DNA of 35,128 bases from DUVT01 sp041675865 (GTDB lineage: Bacteria > Bacillota_I > Bacilli_A > ML615J-28 > CAG-698), in the NCBI GenBank assembly GCA_041675865.1, contig JBAYTA010000007.1, positions 1 to 35,128 of the forward strand, read 5' to 3'. This document shows positions 17,668-24,753 of the stretch, one piece after another (position 1 is the first letter of the stretch; every line of letters starts with the position of its first letter). Made by a program: the position numbers and the translations under genes. The notes under the pieces were generated by a model. That model made no database searches and had not been told where the DNA came from. It saw nothing but the letters and a program-made list of their open reading frames with translations.

Positions 17668-18562
17668 TGTTTTGATTGTTGGTGCAGGACCAGCAGGCTT
17701 AACTGCTGCTATTTATGCAGCGAGAAATAATTTAAAGGTTGGAATATTTGAAGGTAATGTACCAGGTGGTCAAGTAGTTGTTACTGCAACTGTGGAAAAT
17801 TATCCAGGATATTCTAAAATTGATGGACCAGATTTAGCTTATTCAATGTTTGAACAAACAATGAATTTAGGAGTTGAATTGATTGGTTCAAATGTAATTG
17901 AAATAAAAAAATTAGAAGATCACTTTAAAATTATTACAGAAGATGAAGAGTTTTTAGGGCGAGTTGTTATAATTGCAACTGGTACTTCGCAAAAGAAATT
18001 AGAAGTTCCAGGTGAAAGCAATTTTGAGAGTAGGGGTATATCTTGGTGTGCAATTTGTGACGGTTCATTGTATAAAGGTAAGGACGTTGCTGTTGTAGGT
18101 GGTGGTAATTCTGCACTAGAAGAAACTATCTATTTATCAAATATTGTTAATAAAGTATACCTTATTCATAGACGTCAAGAATTTAGAGCTGAGAGCCATA
18201 TTGTAAATAAAGTTAGGGAATTAAAGAATGTAGAATTTGTGCTAGATAGCGTTGTTGATGAGTTTATTGGAGATAAGCAACTAGGAAAAATTCGATTAAG
18301 AAATGTTAAAAATAATCAAGAAAGAGTTATTGAAGTTAGTGGTTGTTTCGAGTATGTAGGACAAATTCCTGCAACTTCATTTGTAGAAAACTTAGGTATT
18401 ACAGATGAAGCAGGCTATATTTTAGTTGATGAAAACTTTGAAACTAAAGTAGAAAACTTATTTGCTTGTGGAGATGTATTAGTTAAGAATATTCGTCAAA
18501 TAGTTACAGCTACAAGTGATGGGGCTAGTGCAGCACTAAATGCAATAAAGAAGTTATCATAA
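17660..18562 (+). CDS. trxB: Thioredoxin reductase
   Basis: Flavoprotein that uses NADPH to reduce thioredoxin. The 300 residues contain the FAD-binding GAGPAG (8-13), the redox-active disulfide C130-A-I-C133 in SWCAICDG (the family usually has CATC), the NADPH-binding GGGNSALEE and the late FAD motif FACGDVLVKNIRQ. The start is ATG 17660 with GGAGG at 17649-17653. One nucleotide separates it from whiA. A cysteine-free thioredoxin-like protein lies at 24750, but there is no sign that it is a partner. Confidence 0.95.
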   Translation: MYDVLIVGAGPAGLTAAIYAARNNLKVGIFEGNVPGGQVVVTATVENYPGYSKIDGPDLAYSMFEQTMNLGVELIGSNVIEIKKLEDHFKIITEDEEFLGRVVIIATGTSQKKLEVPGESNFESRGISWCAICDGSLYKGKDVAVVGGGNSALEETIYLSNIVNKVYLIHRRQEFRAESHIVNKVRELKNVEFVLDSVVDEFIGDKQLGKIRLRNVKNNQERVIEVSGCFEYVGQIPATSFVENLGITDEAGYILVDENFETKVENLFACGDVLVKNIRQIVTATSDGASAALNAIKKLS

Positions 18563-18563
18563 A

Positions 18564-19508
18564 ATGAGTTTTGCAAGTGAAGTAAAAAAAGAGCTTGCAG
18601 CAATAAAGGTTGACAATTGTTGTTTAAGTGCAGAACTACATCAAATAATTCGCTTAAGATCTTCACTTATTTTAAATAATAAAAACTTTAAAATAGCTTT
18701 AACAACGACTTCCCTTGCAACTTCTAGAAGAATTATTTATTTAATAAAAACAGTATATGGCGTAAATGTAGAAATGCTTAAAAAAGAACGAAGTAGTTTG
18801 GATAAAAAAGCTCTCTACTATATACAAATAGAAGATAAGGGAATTGAAATTTTAAAGGATTTAGAATTAATTGATGATAATTATAATTTTAAAAATACAA
18901 TTCCTAATAAATATTTAGCTAAAGAATGTTGCAGTGCTTCTTTGGTTAGGGCATCGTTTCTGATAAAAGGATCTGTAAATGATCCTAGAACTAGTAATTA
19001 TCATTTAGAAATAACCTTAAGTAATGAAGAAGAAGCTAGTAAGATTCAAATCGTATTAGAAAAAGTTGGTATTAAATCAAATACAATCCAAAGAAAAAAA
19101 GGGTTGGTACTATATATAAAAAAAGCAGAACATATTGGAGATTTTTTAGGATTTATAGGTGCAATGAATTCAAGATTTGCATTTGAAGATTTTAGAATAA
19201 AAAAAGATTTATCAAATTATGTAAATCGTATTATTAACTGTGATGTTTCTAATGAACAAAAAGTATTGAGTTCTGCGAAAAAGCAAATTGAAGACATTGA
19301 ATTAATTGAAAAAAATATGGGGTTTTTAAGTTTATCACCAAGATTAATGAATGCTATTATTTTAAGAACAACAAATCCAGAAGACTCACTTTCTCAGTTA
19401 AGTGAGAAATCAATCGAAGTTGTTGGTAAATATATTTCTAAATCGGGTTTAAGTCATTGTTTTAGAGATTTAAATAGTATTGCGATGGAAATAAAAAATA
19501 AGCTCTAG
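18564..19508 (+). CDS. whiA: DNA-binding protein WhiA
   Basis: Conserved Gram-positive regulator that binds DNA through a degenerate LAGLIDADG homing-endonuclease-like N-terminal domain plus a C-terminal helix-turn-helix; in Bacillus it affects cell division and chromosome segregation, and in actinobacteria sporulation. The 314 residues match the family, starting SFASEVKKELAAI and ending with PEDSLSQLSE and KSGLSHCFRDLNSIA. The usual neighbours rapZ and yvcK are missing; here it follows trxB directly. It has a weak ribosome site. It is the last gene of the operon, with its stop inside a hairpin shared with the convergent xre gene. Confidence 0.95.
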   Translation: MSFASEVKKELAAIKVDNCCLSAELHQIIRLRSSLILNNKNFKIALTTTSLATSRRIIYLIKTVYGVNVEMLKKERSSLDKKALYYIQIEDKGIEILKDLELIDDNYNFKNTIPNKYLAKECCSASLVRASFLIKGSVNDPRTSNYHLEITLSNEEEASKIQIVLEKVGIKSNTIQRKKGLVLYIKKAEHIGDFLGFIGAMNSRFAFEDFRIKKDLSNYVNRIINCDVSNEQKVLSSAKKQIEDIELIEKNMGFLSLSPRLMNAIILRTTNPEDSLSQLSEKSIEVVGKYISKSGLSHCFRDLNSIAMEIKNKL

Positions 19509-19535
19509 AATTTATTTATTTTCTTAGAGCTTATT
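19488..19535 (-). terminator. Terminator hairpin between whiA and convergent xre
   Basis: The 11-bp perfect stem AATAAGCTCTA (19497-19507) with TAGAGCTTATT (19525-19535) contains most of the whiA TAG stop and overlaps the xre TAA stop. Read on the minus strand it is followed by a T-rich run; on the plus strand the T-run is weak, so it may act mainly for xre or in both directions. Confidence 0.75.
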
Positions 19536-19779
19536 ATTCCTTATTATTATTTAGTTTTGTGAAATCCATTAGTTCACTAATATTTACATCTAATTGCTTT
19601 GCAATCTTTTCAATATTCTTTAGGGTGATATTTTTTTCAGCACGTTCTACTTGTCCAATATATGTTCTATGTAGTCCAACATCAAAACCGAGTTGTTCTT
19701 GAGAAATACCTTTTTTCTCTCTAAGTTGTCTAACTCGTTTGCCAAATAATATATTTATAGTATTATTATCATCTTTCAT
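19534..19779 (-). CDS. Small Xre-family DNA-binding regulator
   Basis: This 81-residue protein is almost only a helix-turn-helix domain (about residues 11-65): VRQLREKKGISQEQLGFDVGLH and the recognition helix RTYIGQVERAEKNITL. The size and the GLHRTYIGQVERGxxN-type pattern resemble restriction-modification controller (C) proteins, but no methylase or endonuclease is near, so it is called only a regulator. It has an AAGGTGA ribosome site on its own strand. It is convergent with whiA and divergent from acpS, with 79 nt between the start codons. It is likely autoregulated through the inverted repeat described separately; this is inference. Confidence 0.85.
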   Translation of the reverse strand: MKDDNNTINILFGKRVRQLREKKGISQEQLGFDVGLHRTYIGQVERAEKNITLKNIEKIAKQLDVNISELMDFTKLNNNKE

Positions 19780-19835
19780 AGACTAATCACCTTAATATAT
19801 AATACTATAAAATAAATTCATTAACGACAGTCTAT
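19778..19835. promoter_or_regulatory. Divergent xre/acpS control region with 7-bp inverted repeat
   Basis: ATAGACT (19778-19784, overlapping the xre start codon) and its exact complement AGTCTAT (19829-19835) flank the divergent promoter region. Between them lies TATAAT (19798-19803, + strand; TTCATA 17 nt upstream), and TATTAT or TATAGT reads on the minus strand. The placement fits an operator for the Xre protein, but this is not proven. Confidence 0.4.
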
Positions 19836-19858
19836 AAGTAGCATTAGGAGGTTAAGTC

Positions 19859-20224
19859 ATGAAAAATATAGGAATAGATATAGTAGAACACTCTAGGTTT
19901 GAAAAGATAGTAGAAGATTCTAGAAGATACGAAAGATTTTTAAGCTCTGATGAACTAGAAATCTTTTTAAATATAAATTCAAACAAAAGAAAAATTGAAT
20001 ATTTAGCAAGTAGATTTTCTGCAAAGGAATCTATTATAAAAGCAATCAATAAAGAAAAATTAAGTTTTTCGTATAAAGATGTTTCAATTTTAAATGATAA
20101 TAATGGCGCTCCTTATGTAAAATTTAATTTTGAGGTTGATTTTGATATTTTAATTTCTATTTCGCATAGTGATACTAATTCTGTTGCTTTCGCAATCATG
20201 ATTGATAAGAAAAAAAGTGGCTAA
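19859..20224 (+). CDS. acpS: Holo-[acyl-carrier-protein] synthase
   Basis: Transfers phosphopantetheine from CoA to the serine of acyl carrier protein, making it active for fatty acid synthesis. The 121 residues carry the two family motifs: MKNIGIDIVEHSRF at the N-terminus (metal-binding Asp) and SRFSAKESIIKAI in the middle (Glu of the WxxKE-type motif), and the strand ILISISHSDTNSVAFA near the C-terminus. It has a strong AGGAGG site at 19846-19851. It faces the xre gene head to head and is followed by DUF378 on the other strand and then a YdcC-like lipoprotein; acpS-ydcC adjacency is known in Bacillus. Confidence 0.95.
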   Translation: MKNIGIDIVEHSRFEKIVEDSRRYERFLSSDELEIFLNINSNKRKIEYLASRFSAKESIIKAINKEKLSFSYKDVSILNDNNGAPYVKFNFEVDFDILISISHSDTNSVAFAIMIDKKKSG

Positions 20225-20231
20225 GCCACTT
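20207..20231 (-). terminator. Terminator of the DUF378 gene (minus strand)
   Basis: The stem AAGTGGC/GCCACTT (20215-20231) has a 3-nt loop made by the acpS TAA. On the minus strand it is followed by a run of T with one C, so it ends transcription of the DUF378 gene. Confidence 0.8.
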
Positions 20232-20243
20232 ATGTATAAGATA

Positions 20244-20450
20244 TTAATCAATATCATGATCAGTAGTAAATAATGCTGAAATACAAATTATACCTGCAAC
20301 ACCGACTAGTGCATAGATTATGCGTGAAATTACAACGCTTAATGGGTCGAAAATAAAACCTACGAGATTAAAGTCAAATAAGCCAATTAATCCCCAATTT
20401 AGTGCACCAATGATTACAACTATGAGAGCTATTCTTTGTAAAATATTCAT
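20244..20450 (-). CDS. DUF378 (YuzA-like) small membrane protein
   Basis: Protein of 68 residues with two membrane helices and the DUF378 pattern: ALIVVIIGALNWGLIGLFDFNLV followed by SRIIYALVGVAGI. Function is unknown for the whole family. It has a good AAGGAGGA ribosome site on the minus strand just upstream (around 20460). It is convergent with acpS, sharing the terminator hairpin, and divergent from the YdcC-like lipoprotein. Confidence 0.9.
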   Translation of the reverse strand: MNILQRIALIVVIIGALNWGLIGLFDFNLVGFIFDPLSVVISRIIYALVGVAGIICISALFTTDHDID

Positions 20451-20564
20451 CTTTAGTTCCTCCTTATATATTATTATTGCAAAATTTTTAATAATTATAC
20501 TTTTTCATAAATAAAAATGGATGTCTATTCATATTATTTAATAGAGAATATGGGAGGAAATAAA

Positions 20565-21611
20565 ATGAATAGAGATGTCAAACAAAAATACATTAGTAAT
20601 TCTTGGTATAAGATATTAATGGTTTTTATAATGCTACTAACTTTTTCGCTGTTAGTTAGCTGTGGAAAAGATAATGATATTGAGAAAGCTTTTGCAGATG
20701 AATTAACTAAAGCTAATTCTTATAAAGTTGAAGGTGTAATGGAGTCATTTTATGATTCTGGAAGAAAGAGAAATGAATTTAGTGTTTATTATAAAAATCC
20801 TGATTTTATCAAAGTTGTAATAAAATCAGAAGATAAATCTGATAAACAAATAATCTTGAAAAATACAGAAGGCGTATATATATTAATTCCAGCTGTAAAT
20901 AAAAACTTTAAAATCCAAAGCAGTTGGCCAGAAAATGCTAGCTATCCTTATTTACTTCAATCATTGGCAAAAGATATTGCAAATGATCCTGAGTTAGTAA
21001 AAACAGAAGATGAAAATACAGTTACAATTGAAACAAAAACAAAAATGCATGCAGATGCTGTACCTGTAAGACAAAAGATTGTATTTGATAAAGTAACTGA
21101 GCTTCCTACTGAAGTTTTAACTTATGATGCAAATGATAATTTATATATAAGGACTGTTTTCACAAACATAGACCTTGCTTATAATATTTCAGATGACGAG
21201 TTTGATTTAAATAATTCTATGTCTTCAGTAAGATTAGAATATACTGAACCAGTAACTTATCCAGATAGAGGAGTTGGCTATCCAGTTTATATTCCAGAAG
21301 GATTTGCTATTGCAAGTGAAAAAACAACTAAGAACACTGATGAAACAGAAGTTTTATCAATAATGAAATATAAGAGCGAAGAAGAAGGATTTACAATTAT
21401 TCAAGAATTTATCAATGATTCTGAGGTTGTGAAATACCAAGAAGAAAAAGCTGAGATAGTTATTCTTTTAGGTAATTTAAGTATTTTAAAGAAAAATTCA
21501 GTGCAAACAATTTATAATGGAGTTGAATATACTGTAGCATCTAGTGAATTAAGTTTGGATGAAATTATTAAAATAACTCAAAGTTATATGATAGTTCAAG
21601 AGGAAAAATAA
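20565..21611 (+). CDS. YdcC-like (LolA-fold) lipoprotein
   Basis: The start is ATG 20565, set by GGGAGG at 20552-20557; the longer frame from 20517 lacks a ribosome site. The 348 residues begin with a basic segment, a hydrophobic stretch and the lipobox LLVSC (Cys33), so it is anchored to the outer face of the membrane. The mature part has an alternating beta pattern (YKVEGVMESFYDSGRKRNEF, FIKVVIKSED, VYILIPAVNKNFKI) like the LolA/YdcC superfamily, then a C-terminal domain (YPVYIPEGFAIASE ... VKYQEEKAEIV) of the kind seen in DUF4367-type regulators. The Bacillus ydcC gene is also just downstream of acpS, which supports the link. Ligand and partner are unknown. Confidence 0.82.
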   Translation: MNRDVKQKYISNSWYKILMVFIMLLTFSLLVSCGKDNDIEKAFADELTKANSYKVEGVMESFYDSGRKRNEFSVYYKNPDFIKVVIKSEDKSDKQIILKNTEGVYILIPAVNKNFKIQSSWPENASYPYLLQSLAKDIANDPELVKTEDENTVTIETKTKMHADAVPVRQKIVFDKVTELPTEVLTYDANDNLYIRTVFTNIDLAYNISDDEFDLNNSMSSVRLEYTEPVTYPDRGVGYPVYIPEGFAIASEKTTKNTDETEVLSIMKYKSEEEGFTIIQEFINDSEVVKYQEEKAEIVILLGNLSILKKNSVQTIYNGVEYTVASSELSLDEIIKITQSYMIVQEEK

Positions 21612-21640
21612 TAGTTAATTATAGATTATATTATAGTATA

Positions 21641-21670
21641 AAAAAGTTTCTAAAATTGAAACTTTTTTAT
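21641..21670 (+). terminator. Rho-independent terminator after the YdcC-like gene
   Basis: AAAAAGTTTC (21641-21650), a 7-nt loop, then GAAACTTTTTT: a 10-bp stem ending in a T-run. The next 127 nt to the promoter at 21798 hold no gene that I can support. Confidence 0.9.
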
Positions 21671-21797
21671 TTTAGAAAATTAATTATTCTCGACACAAAA
21701 ATCAAAATGGATAATTATTTTATTTTTTATTGTATAAAACATAACAAAATAGAGTTCTTGATACATGTTTGGTGAAAGAGGAGATCTTAATAAAATA

Positions 21798-21826
21798 TTG
21801 AATGTTAAATTTATTTATGATACAAT
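21798..21826 (+). promoter_or_regulatory. Promoter of the LRR-lipoprotein operon
   Basis: TTGAAT (21798-21803), a 17-nt spacer and TACAAT (21821-21826), preceded by TG one base away (TGATACAAT), so an extended -10. The predicted start is near 21833, giving a leader of about 20 nt. Confidence 0.8.
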
Positions 21827-21852
21827 TTTATTGTAAAGCAATACTGTAGGAG

Positions 21853-22158
21853 ATGTTTGTCCTTATTTCACACATATCTTTTCAAAATGTATATTTTGAT
21901 TATAAATCAAAAACAATTAGTTTTCAGGGGATAAACTGTACTTGGTATGTATCTAACAATTTCCTACCATTTTACGAATATTCAATATCGATGAATATAG
22001 AAAATAACGAAGATATTATATTCGAGTCTTATTATGGTAGAGAATATATGCAAGCAGGTGAGCCTGGTGTTTGGATATTTTATGCTTATACATACGATAT
22101 TACTATTCAACTGACAAGTGAACAATGGGATTACGCTGTTAAATATGCATATTATTGA
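21853..22158 (+). CDS. Aromatic-rich 101-residue protein of unknown family
   Basis: The frame has a TAG six bases before the ATG, so 21853 is the earliest possible start. AGGAG ends right against the ATG (no spacing), which is poor for initiation; the true start may be later or the gene may have lost its N-terminus. The product has no signal peptide. About a quarter of its residues are Tyr, Phe or Trp, in alternating, beta-like strands (for example YYGREYM, WIFYAYTYDITIQL, WDYAVKYAYY). No family is recognised. It has its own good promoter and lies 13 nt before the first LRR lipoprotein, so it is probably co-expressed with the two lipoproteins. Confidence 0.6.
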   Translation: MFVLISHISFQNVYFDYKSKTISFQGINCTWYVSNNFLPFYEYSISMNIENNEDIIFESYYGREYMQAGEPGVWIFYAYTYDITIQLTSEQWDYAVKYAYY

Positions 22159-22171
22159 GGAGTAGGTCTAT

Positions 22172-23341
22172 ATGAAGTTTAAAATAATACTTTTATTTTT
22201 TTGTTGTTTCTTTGCTCTTACAAGTTGTATAAATGAAGATATTAAGAGTATTCAATTTATTAGTTTTGATGAAGTTGTATATGACTTTGAATTAAAAGTA
22301 GGAGAGAATATTGATGAACCAATTCTTCTTACAAAAGAAGGATATAGCTTTTTAGGTTGGTATAAAGATAAAGAATTAACTGATTTATATTATTTTAATG
22401 ATGTAGTTATAGAAGATAGAATATTTTATGCTAAGTGGCTAAAAGCTACAGAAGAAAAGTATTTCGATTTTGAAGAAATTGATGGGAAATTAACATTAGT
22501 AAATTTCAAATACTTAGAAAATAATGATAAAACAATTGTAATTCCGCAAACAGTAAATGGTAAAATTGTAAAAGTTATTAGTGAAGGGGTTTATCATAAA
22601 GAAGACGAAATCATAAGAAGTTATATAATTCCTGAAGGGATTGAGGAGATTGGTCAAGATTGTTTTTATGAAAGTAAAATAGATGAACTCTATCTTCCGA
22701 GAAATATAAAAATTTTCCAAGGAATCCCCTTTGGATTTTCTATTATTAATAAAGTATATATGAATAGTCAAGATGCTGTTTTTGAAAATGGTAAGGATGA
22801 AAAAAAAGCATTTAGTTTCTCTAGAATAAATGAGTTTTATTATTCTGGTGGTATTAAAGTATTCGACTTCTCTAAATATATTTATTTTTACATTACAACC
22901 TTGATCATGCATGATGATGTTGAAGAAATAAGCGCTAATGCCTTTATAAGACCAGCATTAACTTCGATAAACAATATAATTTTTTCTAAGAACCTAAAAA
23001 TCATTAATGAGAAAGCATTTTTTGGTATGAAAAGACTTACTAGTTTAAATCTTCCTGAAGGGGTGGAAATAATCAAAAAAAATGCATTTGCATCATGTCC
23101 ATTAAGATATGTATTAATACCAAGTGGGGTAAAAGTATTAGAAGAAGGCATTTTCACAAGTCCACTACAAGCTGCTTATATCTCAGGAAATATTGAAATA
23201 TTTGAGCCGAAAGTTTTTCCTAAAGGAACTGTGTTGTTTATAGACCTTGCAGAAGCAAAAGATACGTGGGATGAGGATTGGAATAATGATTATGTTATAT
23301 ACTGGTTGAGATCTATTGATGGAGGGAATTACTATGAATAA
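22172..23341 (+). CDS. Lipoprotein with InlB-type repeat and divergent BspA-like leucine-rich repeats
   Basis: The 389 residues start with a signal peptide and lipobox ALTSC (Cys19), so it is a surface-anchored lipoprotein. Residues ~25-91 form one Listeria-Bacteroides (InlB B) repeat, with hallmark GYSFLGWYKDKELTD and closing YAKW. From about residue 100 to the end there are BspA-type (LRR_5) repeats recognised by YIIPEGIEEIGQDCFYES, LNLPEGVEIIKKNAFASC and VLIPSGVKVLEEGIF; the middle units are irregular. These repeats usually mediate binding to proteins or host surfaces. A GAGGAG site precedes the ATG. It overlaps the next, better conserved paralog by 8 nt, which suggests tandem duplication. 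Confidence 0.9.
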   Translation: MKFKIILLFFCCFFALTSCINEDIKSIQFISFDEVVYDFELKVGENIDEPILLTKEGYSFLGWYKDKELTDLYYFNDVVIEDRIFYAKWLKATEEKYFDFEEIDGKLTLVNFKYLENNDKTIVIPQTVNGKIVKVISEGVYHKEDEIIRSYIIPEGIEEIGQDCFYESKIDELYLPRNIKIFQGIPFGFSIINKVYMNSQDAVFENGKDEKKAFSFSRINEFYYSGGIKVFDFSKYIYFYITTLIMHDDVEEISANAFIRPALTSINNIIFSKNLKIINEKAFFGMKRLTSLNLPEGVEIIKKNAFASCPLRYVLIPSGVKVLEEGIFTSPLQAAYISGNIEIFEPKVFPKGTVLFIDLAEAKDTWDEDWNNDYVIYWLRSIDGGNYYE

Positions 23342-24479
23342 AAATATTCTATTTCTATTATTGATTTTATTTGTACTTTTTGGATGTTCTAAAAAGGATG
23401 AAATAGCCATTACATATATTAGTGATAATGAAATTATTAAAGAAGCTTCACTTGAAGAAAACGAGTTATTTACCCCGAAAAAACAAGGTTATAATTTTGG
23501 TGGTTGGTATTATGATAAAGAATTCTTAAATAGGTATTCCTTGGATGATAAGATTGAGGATAAAACTACTTTGTTTGCAAAGTGGATTAAATCATCAAAC
23601 TTAGATTTATTTAAATATAGAGTAATTAATAATGATGAAATAGAAATAACTGAATTTTTTTCAGCAAAAAATACTAACGATAGAGTCGTTATACCTCAAT
23701 ATATTCAGGATAAGCCTGTTACATCTATAACAAATATATTTGAAGACGTTGATAATATTATTCGAGTAACCCTTCCATATGGACTTAAGAAAATCGGAGA
23801 TAGAGCATTTGCTGGAATGATATCACTTGAAACTATTAATATTCCTAATACAATTGAAGCAATAGGTGAGTATGCATTTTCTAACACAAAGAGTTTAAAA
23901 CAAATTATAATTCCCGATAGTGTGAAAAGTTTAGGTATTAATATGTTTGATGGAAGTGGAATAGTAAAAGCTTTTCTAGAAGATGGAATTACTTATATCC
24001 CAAATTCTATGTTTAGGAAATGTGAAGAATTAGTATATGTTGATATACCAAATACAGTTAATTCGATTGGGCAATCAGCATTTCAAGGTTGTGTAGCACT
24101 TTATAGAATTAATATTCCTGAAGGAGTAACAGTGATAGAACCTAATACTTTTGAATGGTGTTGGAAACTTTCAATATTAGAACTACCAAATAGTTTAACT
24201 ATGATTGATACATATGCGTTTGCAAATTGCGATAGTTTAAAAACGATAATCATTCCTAAGGGAGTACATACTATTAGGACTAGGGCATTTGCAAGAAGCA
24301 CTGCTGATGAAATATTTTTGCCTGTTGGAATTGTAACCATGGAATCTAATATCTTTCTTAGAACCGGGTATTTAAGAGTCTATTATGAAGGATATCAACT
24401 TCCAAACAATTGGGATCCAGACTGGATAAGTCAATTTAATATTGAGGATATAGAATACGGGATATATTTTCTTAGTTAA
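23334..24479 (+). CDS. Lipoprotein with InlB-type repeat and BspA-like leucine-rich repeats (second paralog)
   Basis: The start is ATG 23334 with GGAGGGA at 23321-23327; an in-frame ATG at 23316 has no such site. The 381 residues have a signal peptide with lipobox LFGC (Cys18), an InlB-type repeat (about 24-85; GYNFGGWYYDKEFLN, closing FAKW) and a regular array of LRR_5 units about 23 residues long: VTLPYGLKKIGDRAFAG, INIPNTIEAIGEYAFSN, IIIPDSVKSLGINMFDG, VDIPNTVNSIGQSAFQG, INIPEGVTVIEPNTFEW, LELPNSLTMIDTYAFAN and IIIPKGVHTIRTRAFAR. Same architecture as the gene before it, but with a more complete array. Likely surface-exposed and adhesive or ligand-binding; the target is unknown. Confidence 0.93.
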   Translation: MNKNILFLLLILFVLFGCSKKDEIAITYISDNEIIKEASLEENELFTPKKQGYNFGGWYYDKEFLNRYSLDDKIEDKTTLFAKWIKSSNLDLFKYRVINNDEIEITEFFSAKNTNDRVVIPQYIQDKPVTSITNIFEDVDNIIRVTLPYGLKKIGDRAFAGMISLETINIPNTIEAIGEYAFSNTKSLKQIIIPDSVKSLGINMFDGSGIVKAFLEDGITYIPNSMFRKCEELVYVDIPNTVNSIGQSAFQGCVALYRINIPEGVTVIEPNTFEWCWKLSILELPNSLTMIDTYAFANCDSLKTIIIPKGVHTIRTRAFARSTADEIFLPVGIVTMESNIFLRTGYLRVYYEGYQLPNNWDPDWISQFNIEDIEYGIYFLS

Positions 24480-24513
24480 CTACAAATTTATTAAAATTAA
24501 ATATAATGTTCAA

Positions 24514-24545
24514 AAGAAGCGGTTATTACACCGCTTTTACTTTAT
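24514..24545 (+). terminator. Terminator after the LRR-lipoprotein operon
   Basis: AAGCGG (24517-24522) pairs with CCGCTT (24531-24536) around an 8-nt loop, followed by TTACTTTATG. The stem is short and the T-run broken, so it is of moderate strength. Confidence 0.65.
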
Positions 24546-24646
24546 GTTTTGTTGATTGTAATTTGAAATATAATACAATAGTCAATAAAAAATAAAAATA
24601 TGTGTTGTAACATTGAAGTAAATATAATAAAAAATTAAAACATATC

Positions 24647-24675
24647 TTGCTAATATAGCCAAATTTTAGTATAAT
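24647..24675 (+). promoter_or_regulatory. Promoter upstream of the thioredoxin-like gene
   Basis: TTGCTA (24647-24652), a 17-nt spacer and a perfect TATAAT (24670-24675). A weaker pair, TTGATT/TACAAT, lies at 24552-24579. The start is expected near 24682, leaving a leader of ~68 nt. Confidence 0.75.
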
Positions 24676-24700
24676 ATAAATGCTATGAAATTTTGAATGA

Positions 24701-24753
24701 AAGGAGTTAAATTTTTACTAGAAACGGTAAAAATGGTTAATATATTTATATGA
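24701..24753 (+). promoter_or_regulatory. Unusual leader: distant ribosome site, hairpin and 6-codon ORF
   Basis: AAGGAG (24701-24706) has no start codon within 20 nt. Next comes an 8-bp hairpin, ATTTTTAC (24711-24718) with GTAAAAAT (24727-24734), which contains the ATG of a six-codon ORF (24733-24753, MVNIFI). Its TGA overlaps the ATG of the main gene at 24750. This could couple or hide initiation. The structure is seen; the function is inferred. Confidence 0.45.

Noticed and set aside
19534..19779. Restriction-modification controller gene
   Set aside because: The protein resembles C proteins, but no methyltransferase or endonuclease is in the window, so only a general regulator is called.
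20320..20514. 64-codon frame on the + strand
   Set aside because: Antisense to the clear DUF378 gene, which has a ribosome site, family pattern and terminator.
21708..21780. Short ORFs in the gap before the LRR operon
   Set aside because: A 22-codon frame starting near 21708 lacks a ribosome site, and a GAGGAG at 21778-21783 has no start codon at a usable distance.
22514..22912. 132-codon frame on the minus strand
   Set aside because: Lies wholly within the first LRR lipoprotein, has no ribosome site and low-complexity Ile/Phe/Asn content; a shadow of the A+T-rich coding strand.
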